A stretch of 64,000 nucleotides of DNA from Hymenobacter jeollabukensis (GTDB lineage Bacteria; Bacteroidota; Bacteroidia; Cytophagales; Hymenobacteraceae): positions 124,001 to 188,000 of the forward strand of contig NZ_VAJM01000004.1 in the NCBI RefSeq assembly GCF_005771675.1. Direction: 5' to 3'. A program made the position numbers and the translations under genes. The number at the start of each line of letters is the position of its first letter. Positions within the stretch are counted from its first letter, which is position 1. The notes beneath the pieces are model-generated. The model did not search any database and had not been told where the DNA came from. It saw only the letters and a list, made by a program, of their open reading frames with translations. Shown one piece after another: positions 59,433 to 64,000 of the stretch.

Positions 59433-59912
59433 GTGAAAAAGGCCTCCTCCCGCCGTCCTCCCAAACGCATCGTCGGCCGCCGCGAGCTGGTCGACTTTCC
59501 GCAGTTTCAGCTGCGCGGCGTGGAGGCCAAAGTAGACACGGGCGCCTTCACCGGGGCCATTCACTGCTCCGACATTCACGTGACTACGCTGCCGGACGGG
59601 CGGCCCCTGCTGCGCGTGCTGCTGCTCGACGACGCCCACCCCGCCTTCGACGGCACCCCGCTGCAATTCACGGAGTTTTCCCTGCGCGACATTCGCTCGT
59701 CCAACGGCGAGGTGCAGGAGCGCTACGTCATTCGCACGGTCATCCGGCTGTTCGGGGAGGATTTCGACGCTGAATTCTCCCTTTCCGACCGCTCCGACAT
59801 GAAGTACCCCGTACTCATCGGGCGCGCCCTGCTGCGCCGCGCCCGGCTGGTGGTGGATGTGGCCCGCCGCAACGTGTCCTACAAAAGTCAGCACCGCCCG
59901 ATTCCGGACTGA
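59433..59912 (+). CDS. RimB-like retropepsin-type protease (ATP-dependent zinc protease family)
   Basis: 159 aa from GTG 59433. Retropepsin-like fold: [16 protein letters not shown] (Asp 35-Thr-Gly, the aspartyl protease signature), then a barrel of strands with [20 protein letters not shown] + [20 protein letters not shown], matching the family called ATP-dependent zinc protease or RimB. In Pseudomonas, RimB removes glutamate tails that RimK adds to ribosomal protein S6. Here the rimK gene lies 58 bp downstream in the same direction, so the two probably work together. Cytoplasmic. Confidence 0.88.
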   Translation: MKKASSRRPPKRIVGRRELVDFPQFQLRGVEAKVDTGAFTGAIHCSDIHVTTLPDGRPLLRVLLLDDAHPAFDGTPLQFTEFSLRDIRSSNGEVQERYVIRTVIRLFGEDFDAEFSLSDRSDMKYPVLIGRALLRRARLVVDVARRNVSYKSQHRPIPD

Positions 59913-59970
59913 GCGCCTCCGCGCGCCGGTCGCCCTATCTCCCTTCTCCCCGCATCTTCTCCCTGCCCAT

Positions 59971-60927
59971 ATGAAGCTGGCGATTCTCTCGCGTGAGCCC
60001 AAATTATATTCCACCCGACGCCTGGTGGAAGCCGCCGAGCTGCGCGGCCACCAGGTCGAGGTCATCGACCACCTGCTCTGCAACTTGGTGCTCGAAAAAA
60101 GCACGCCCGGCATCATTTACGAAGGCCGCCGCCTCGAAGACTTCGACGCGGTGATTCCGCGCATCGGGGCCTCCGTTACGTTCTACGGCACGGCCGTGGT
60201 GCGGCAGTTCGAGATGATGAAGGTGCGCACGGCCATCGAAAGCCAGGCCATAGTGCGCTCCAGGGACAAGCTGCGCTCCATGCAGATTCTGGCCCGGGCC
60301 GGCGTGGGCATGCCCAAAACGGCCTTCACCAACTACTCCGACGAGGTGCCCGAGATGATCCGGCAGGTGGGCGGGGCCCCGGTCATCATCAAGCTGCTGG
60401 AGGGCACCCAGGGCCTGGGCGTGGTGCTGGCCGAGACGGAAAAAGCCGCCCAGTCGGTTATCGAAGCCTTTCACAACCTCAAGGCCCGCATCATCGTGCA
60501 GGAGTTCATTGCCGAGAGCAAGGGGGCCGACCTGCGCGCCTTCGTGGTGAATGGCGAAGTGGTGGGCGCCATGAAGCGGCAGGGCAAGGAGGGCGAGTTT
60601 CGCTCCAACCTGCACCGCGGCGGCACCGGCATGCTGGTGAAGCTGAGCCGGGCCGAAAAAGCCGCCGCCCTGCTGGCCACCAAGGCCCTGGGCCTCGGCA
60701 TTGCCGGCGTCGACATGCTGCAGAGCAAGCGCGGGCCGCTGGTGCTGGAGGTGAATTCCTCGCCCGGCCTGGAGGGCATCGAAAAAGCCACCGGCCTCGA
60801 CATTGCCGGCAAAATCATCGAGTACACCGCCGAGCTGGCCTCCCGGAAGAAAACCAAGAAAAAGCCCAGCCTGAAATCGGCCGCCAAGGCCCTGCCCGAC
60901 ACGCAGTCGGACGAGCCGCGGGTGTAG
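59971..60927 (+). CDS. rimK: RimK-type alpha-L-glutamate ligase (ribosomal protein S6 modification)
   Basis: 318 aa from ATG 59971 ([20 protein letters not shown]). ATP-grasp enzyme that adds glutamate residues to the C-terminus of S6. Motifs: [60 protein letters not shown] (ATP lid), [31 protein letters not shown], and the metal site [19 protein letters not shown]. The Lys-rich tail ([18 protein letters not shown]) is an extension beyond the E. coli protein. Coupled by context to the protease at 59433 and the aspartoacylase-like enzyme at 61974. Confidence 0.95.
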   Translation: MKLAILSREPKLYSTRRLVEAAELRGHQVEVIDHLLCNLVLEKSTPGIIYEGRRLEDFDAVIPRIGASVTFYGTAVVRQFEMMKVRTAIESQAIVRSRDKLRSMQILARAGVGMPKTAFTNYSDEVPEMIRQVGGAPVIIKLLEGTQGLGVVLAETEKAAQSVIEAFHNLKARIIVQEFIAESKGADLRAFVVNGEVVGAMKRQGKEGEFRSNLHRGGTGMLVKLSRAEKAAALLATKALGLGIAGVDMLQSKRGPLVLEVNSSPGLEGIEKATGLDIAGKIIEYTAELASRKKTKKKPSLKSAAKALPDTQSDEPRV

Positions 60928-61009
60928 CCGGGGGCTACCCACCCGCCGGCGGGTTACCGACGCCGGGCGGGCCGCATGAAGAGGCGTATCCCTTACCCAC
61001 CCGCCGCCC

Positions 61010-61870
61010 ATGAACCCTCGACTCCTTTCCGCCGTGCTGCTGGCCGCGCTGTGCAGCGGCTGCGGCCCCCTGGCCACGTTTGAGCCCTACACGCCCAAAC
61101 ACCCGCTGAACCTGGCCAAGGTGCTGGGGCCGCAGGTGGTGCTGCTAGGCCCCGATACGCTGCCCCTGACCATCTATTTCGACCCGGCCACCCGCCTCAA
61201 CCACGTGGTGGTGCGGGGCCGCACCGATACCATCGTGCGGGCCTGGGTGACGCGCCAACGCGGCCTGTATTACCTCACCTGCCCCAAAGCCCCCGACAGC
61301 TACTGGGTGCAGGCGGTGCGTATCCGGCGCGGGCGGGTGCAGGGCCTGATGCCCTTCGAGGCCGCCCGCCAGGCCGAAATCCTGGCCGGCGAAGTCACCC
61401 TGCCGTTGGTAGGCCGCTACCAGGAGCTGGTGGTGGCCCGCGACGACCAGCACGACCTGCTGCGCCTGCGCTTCGATGCCCGCGTATTGCGGCCCTTTTA
61501 CCAGTCGGTGCTCGACACGCTGCCCAAGTACCGCATCGTGCCGGCGGCGGAGTTCGATGCCGCGGTGGCGGCCAAGGCCCCGGCGGCCCCGGCCGCTAAA
61601 ACCCCGGCGGGGCCGCCCACGGCCGCCGCGCTCATCCAAAGCGTGTACCCCAACCCCGCCCGCGAGCAGGTGACCGTGGCCGGGGCCGATACCACGCCGC
61701 GCACCGTGCAGCTGCTGAGCCTGAGCGGGCAGGTGCTGCGCAGCCGGCGCAGTACTGCTAGCCGCACTACTCTGGACCTGACCGGCCTGCCCGCCGGCGG
61801 CTACGTGCTGCGCGTGCGCGACGAAACGGACGGCCGCACGGCCAGCCAGCGGCTGCTGGTGCAGCCCTGA
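61010..61870 (+). CDS. Secreted protein with T9SS C-terminal sorting domain and lipobox-like N-terminus
   Basis: 286 aa. N-terminus MNPRLLSAVLLAALCSGCGP has two Cys; CSGC is a weak lipobox. The middle part is unknown (VVLLGPDTLPLTIYFDPATR, GLYYLTCPKAPDSYWVQAVR). The Ala/Pro linker (about 190-210) leads to a textbook type A sorting domain: IQSVYPNPAREQVTVAG, TVQLLSLSGQVLR, LDLTGLPAGGYVLRVRDE, SQRLLVQP. That domain would send it across the outer membrane by T9SS, while a lipobox would anchor it; the combination is unusual. It sits between rimK and the M14-like gene in the same direction but has no evident link with them. Confidence 0.85.
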   Translation: MNPRLLSAVLLAALCSGCGPLATFEPYTPKHPLNLAKVLGPQVVLLGPDTLPLTIYFDPATRLNHVVVRGRTDTIVRAWVTRQRGLYYLTCPKAPDSYWVQAVRIRRGRVQGLMPFEAARQAEILAGEVTLPLVGRYQELVVARDDQHDLLRLRFDARVLRPFYQSVLDTLPKYRIVPAAEFDAAVAAKAPAAPAAKTPAGPPTAAALIQSVYPNPAREQVTVAGADTTPRTVQLLSLSGQVLRSRRSTASRTTLDLTGLPAGGYVLRVRDETDGRTASQRLLVQP

Positions 61871-61973
61871 GCCGGGCCAAAAACCGCCGAAGTCGGATTT
61901 TTTTGAAATCTTGGGAGCTGCCCGCGCATCTGCGCGGCTGACTTCCAGGATTTTTCCGTTTTCCCGCGCCGCA

Positions 61974-63008
61974 TTGTCCGACGAAACCACCCCGCCCGAA
62001 GCCGCCGCCCCCGACCCTGCCGCGCCGCCGGTGCCCGACGCGGCCACGCCTGGTGCCTTCCTCCTGAACGGTCTCACCATCCGGCCCGGCGAAACGGTGC
62101 TCACCCGCCTGATCATCTCCAAGCTGCCCTCCGGCACCGTTATCGACGTGCCGGTGCACGTGTTCCGGAGCGCCGAGCCCGGCCCCACGGTGCTGCTGAT
62201 GGCCGGCATGCACGGCGACGAGGTGAACGGCATCGAAACCATCCGGCGCATGATCCGGCGCGGGCAGCTGCAAAAGCCGCTGAAGGGCAGCATCATTGCT
62301 ATTCCCATCCTGAACATCTACGGCTTCCTGAACTTCTCGCGCGAGGTGCCCGACGGCAAGGACGTGAACCGCTCCTTTCCCGGCTCCCCGCGCGGCTCGG
62401 TGGCCAGCCGGGTGGCCCACCGCTTCATGCGCGAAATCATGCCCCTGGTCGACTACGGCATCGATTTCCATACCGGCGGGGCGGCCCGCTCCAACCACCC
62501 GCAGGTGCGCTGCCTGCTCGGCGTCGATGCCGAAACCGACGCGCTGGCAGCCGCCTTTGCCGCCCCCTTTACCCTGCACGCCGAGCTGCGGCCCGGCTCG
62601 CTGCGCGAGGCGGCCATGCGCCAGGGCCGCCGCATCATCGTGTACGAAACCGGGGAGTCCTTGCGGCTCGACGAGCACGGCATCGAGCTGGGCTCGGCCG
62701 GCACCTTCCGCTTTCTGCAGCACCTGGGCATGCTGGCCGAGGCGCCCGCACCTACCCAGGCCACCGTGGTGTGCCGCCGCCACACCTGGCTGCGGGCCAA
62801 GTACTCGGGCCTATTCCGCACCAGCCTCAAAACCGGGCAATACCTGGAGAAAGGCCAGGAATACGGCATCGTGGCCGACCCTTACGGCGAAATGGCCGTG
62901 CGCCTGGAGTCGCCCATCAGCGGCTACATCATCGGGCTGAACCACATGCCGGTGGTCAATCAGGGCGACGCGCTGCTGCACGTGGCGGTGGAGGTGACGC
63001 CGGGGTAG
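61974..63008 (+). CDS. Succinylglutamate desuccinylase/aspartoacylase family enzyme (M14-like)
   Basis: 344 aa from TTG 61974 (SDETTPPEAAAPDPAAPPVP follows); the 21 codons upstream look unlike protein. Zinc hydrolase of the AstE/AspA group: zinc motif AGMHGDEVNGIETIRRMI (HxxE), DGKDVNRSFPGSPRGSVASR, the second zinc His in GIDFHTGGAARSNHPQVR, and the catalytic Glu in IIVYETGESLRLDE. The C-terminal beta domain (SGLFRTSLKTGQYLEKGQEY, SPISGYIIGLNHMPVVNQGD) resembles a biotinyl-lipoyl-like fold. In many genomes such enzymes sit beside rimK; it may act on glutamate-tailed substrates (inference). Confidence 0.92.
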   Translation: MSDETTPPEAAAPDPAAPPVPDAATPGAFLLNGLTIRPGETVLTRLIISKLPSGTVIDVPVHVFRSAEPGPTVLLMAGMHGDEVNGIETIRRMIRRGQLQKPLKGSIIAIPILNIYGFLNFSREVPDGKDVNRSFPGSPRGSVASRVAHRFMREIMPLVDYGIDFHTGGAARSNHPQVRCLLGVDAETDALAAAFAAPFTLHAELRPGSLREAAMRQGRRIIVYETGESLRLDEHGIELGSAGTFRFLQHLGMLAEAPAPTQATVVCRRHTWLRAKYSGLFRTSLKTGQYLEKGQEYGIVADPYGEMAVRLESPISGYIIGLNHMPVVNQGDALLHVAVEVTPG

Positions 63009-63100
63009 GGGCGCGGGCCGGTAGCCCAGGCGGTTGGGAAGAGAAATAGGGCGGCCCCGGTGGTGTAGCTGCCTGGGCGGCGCTATTATTAGGGGACTAA

Positions 63101-63153
63101 AGGGCCGGCGCACCAAACGGCTTCGCTCATGTACCGCCGTTGGGCCCTCTTTT
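63101..63153 (+). terminator. Possible terminator after the M14-like gene
   Basis: AGGGCC (63101-63106) with GGCCCT (63143-63148) and an inner stem AACGGC (63116-63121) with GCCGTT (63136-63141), followed by a T-rich tract. The stem is interrupted, so it is only moderately convincing. Confidence 0.5.
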
Positions 63154-63182
63154 CAAATCAGAAATAGGTTAACCAACCCGTT

Positions 63183-64000
63183 ATGGTCAACGCTTACCGT
63201 TACGTTATTTCCCGCTCGCGTGCTGCCGGCTACTGCGGCTGAGTCCTGCTGAGCTTGTTGCTGTGGCTATTCGTGGCGGCCGCCCGGGCCCAGGCCCCGG
63301 CTATGCAGGTGGCGGCGGGCGGCGGTTATTCCCTAAGCCTGCACACCGACGGCACCCTGTGGACCTGGGGCAACAATACCCTCGGGCAATCGGGCAACGG
63401 GCAAGCGGGCGACTACCAGTTCAGCCCGGTGCAAACGGGCGTCGGGGCGGTCTGGCAGTCCGTCGGCGCGGGCCAGACGCATACGGTGGCTATTCGCCAG
63501 GACGGTACGCTCTGGGCCTGGAGCGCCAACAACATCGGCCAGCTCGGCGACGGCACCACCACCAACCGCTTGGCCCCGGTGCAGATCGGCACGGCTACCA
63601 CGTGGCAAAGCCTCAGTGCGGGCACCGGCTACACCGTGGCGGTGCGCACGGATGGTACGCTTTGGGCCTGGGGTAACAATGGCAGTGCCGGGAAACTGGG
63701 GTATCCCGATATATTCGAGCAGCCCCAGCAGGTGCTGCCGAACAGTACCCTGGCCACGGCGGCTGCGCGTTTGGCCGGCGCGCGTTTCATGGTGTACCCC
63801 ACGGTGCTGGCGGCCGGGCAGGTCTTGCACTACCAGCTACATTCCCGCACCGCCGCCGGGGCCGAGCTGGCCGTGTATTCGCTGGCCGGCCGGCTTCTGG
63901 CCACCCAGCGCCTCGCGGCCGGGGCCGGCACAGTGCCCGTAGGCGCCCTACCGGCCGGTTGGTACCTGGCCCGCGTGCGCACCGCCGACGGCAGCACGAC
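63183..64000 (+). pseudogene. RCC1-repeat T9SS protein with an in-frame TGA in the signal peptide, cut by right edge
   Basis: From ATG 63183 the frame reads MVNAYRYVISRSRAAGYCG, then TGA (63240-63242), then continues in the same frame as [17 protein letters not shown], a typical signal-peptide core. It then runs open to the window edge: three RCC1-like repeats ([60 protein letters not shown]) and a T9SS sorting domain start ([54 protein letters not shown]). Complete RCC1 propellers usually have seven blades, so it is also short. Either the TGA replaced a Trp codon (pseudogene), or it is a sequencing error, or translation starts after it at a TTG/CTG codon. Confidence 0.65.

Noticed and set aside
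63263-63676. A 137-codon ORF overlapping the RCC1 gene in another frame
   Set aside because: The RCC1 and T9SS motifs are in the other frame; this one is compositionally biased and has no motif.

Overview
The window is about 64 kb of GC-rich chromosome. It suggests an aerobic Bacteroidota of the Cytophagales, most likely Hymenobacter or a close relative. The reasons are secreted proteins with type IX secretion (T9SS) sorting domains, promoter boxes of the Bacteroidota type (TAnnTTTG) close to start codons, a tmRNA encoding the tag GDYSYAMAA, and the gene repertoire (CBS-like synthase, DUF502, 2TM and DUF1684 proteins, many lipoproteins and outer-membrane barrels). No phage, integrase, transposase, CRISPR or secondary-metabolite cluster was seen. 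Most genes are housekeeping genes or secreted proteins.

Layout. 0-5.7 kb: a T9SS protein cut by the left edge, a kelch protein, a 21-bp phased repeat array followed by a helical unknown, and one AT-rich barrel-like gene that looks foreign. 5.7-13.4 kb: icd, a large M16 peptidase, a DUF559 nuclease gene framed by palindromic repeats, and dnaX with a 10-A slippery run. 13.8-21 kb: a membrane protein, tmRNA, a Cys/Met PLP enzyme, uvsE, a lipoprotein and a metallophosphoesterase. 21-28.5 kb: radC, a GIY-YIG gene inside a dispersed inverted repeat, DUF1684, pheT, a coiled-coil protein, zapA, a possible 6S RNA, and rny. 28.5-31.7 kb: a secreted protein and a second helical unknown beside a second, homologous 21-bp array. 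31-44.5 kb: four related small lipoproteins, glpK and glpD, a translationally coupled sigma/membrane-regulator/secreted/barrel operon, and a mercuric-reductase-like flavoprotein. 44.7-56 kb: sucD, a CBS-like synthase, a response regulator, adenine deaminase, tandemly duplicated small genes, cmk, ispH, DUF502 and an alpha/beta hydrolase. 56-64 kb: macrodomain protein, two 2TM proteins, a PQQ-type dehydrogenase, a RimB-like protease with RimK and an aspartoacylase-like enzyme, and an RCC1/T9SS gene with an in-frame stop.

The most unusual content is repetitive. (1) Two arrays, 27 kb apart, have an exact 21-bp period with no indels, share the same register and end on the same AATTRTTGGCGG sequence; each lies beside an alpha-helical protein of unknown function. 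(2) At least nine inverted-repeat elements begin and end with (C)GTCATnnnGAG. One complete copy encloses a GIY-YIG gene, and three others look like gene-less derivatives of it. (3) A second superfamily of GC-rich palindromic elements (CCCCTCC/GGAGGGG with CGTTGCTGACG) brackets a DUF559 nuclease gene. Small nucleases inside families of gene-less inverted repeats resemble autonomous/non-autonomous mobile pairs, and are the best candidate here for an undescribed system.

Functionally, icd and sucD serve the TCA cycle, glpK/glpD glycerol use, the PLP enzymes sulfur amino acids, and dnaX, radC, uvsE, cmk, pheT, rny and tmRNA replication, repair and RNA/translation control. The 59-63 kb cluster probably adds and removes glutamate tails on ribosomal protein S6 or similar targets. 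All assignments come from reading the sequence; no database search was run.
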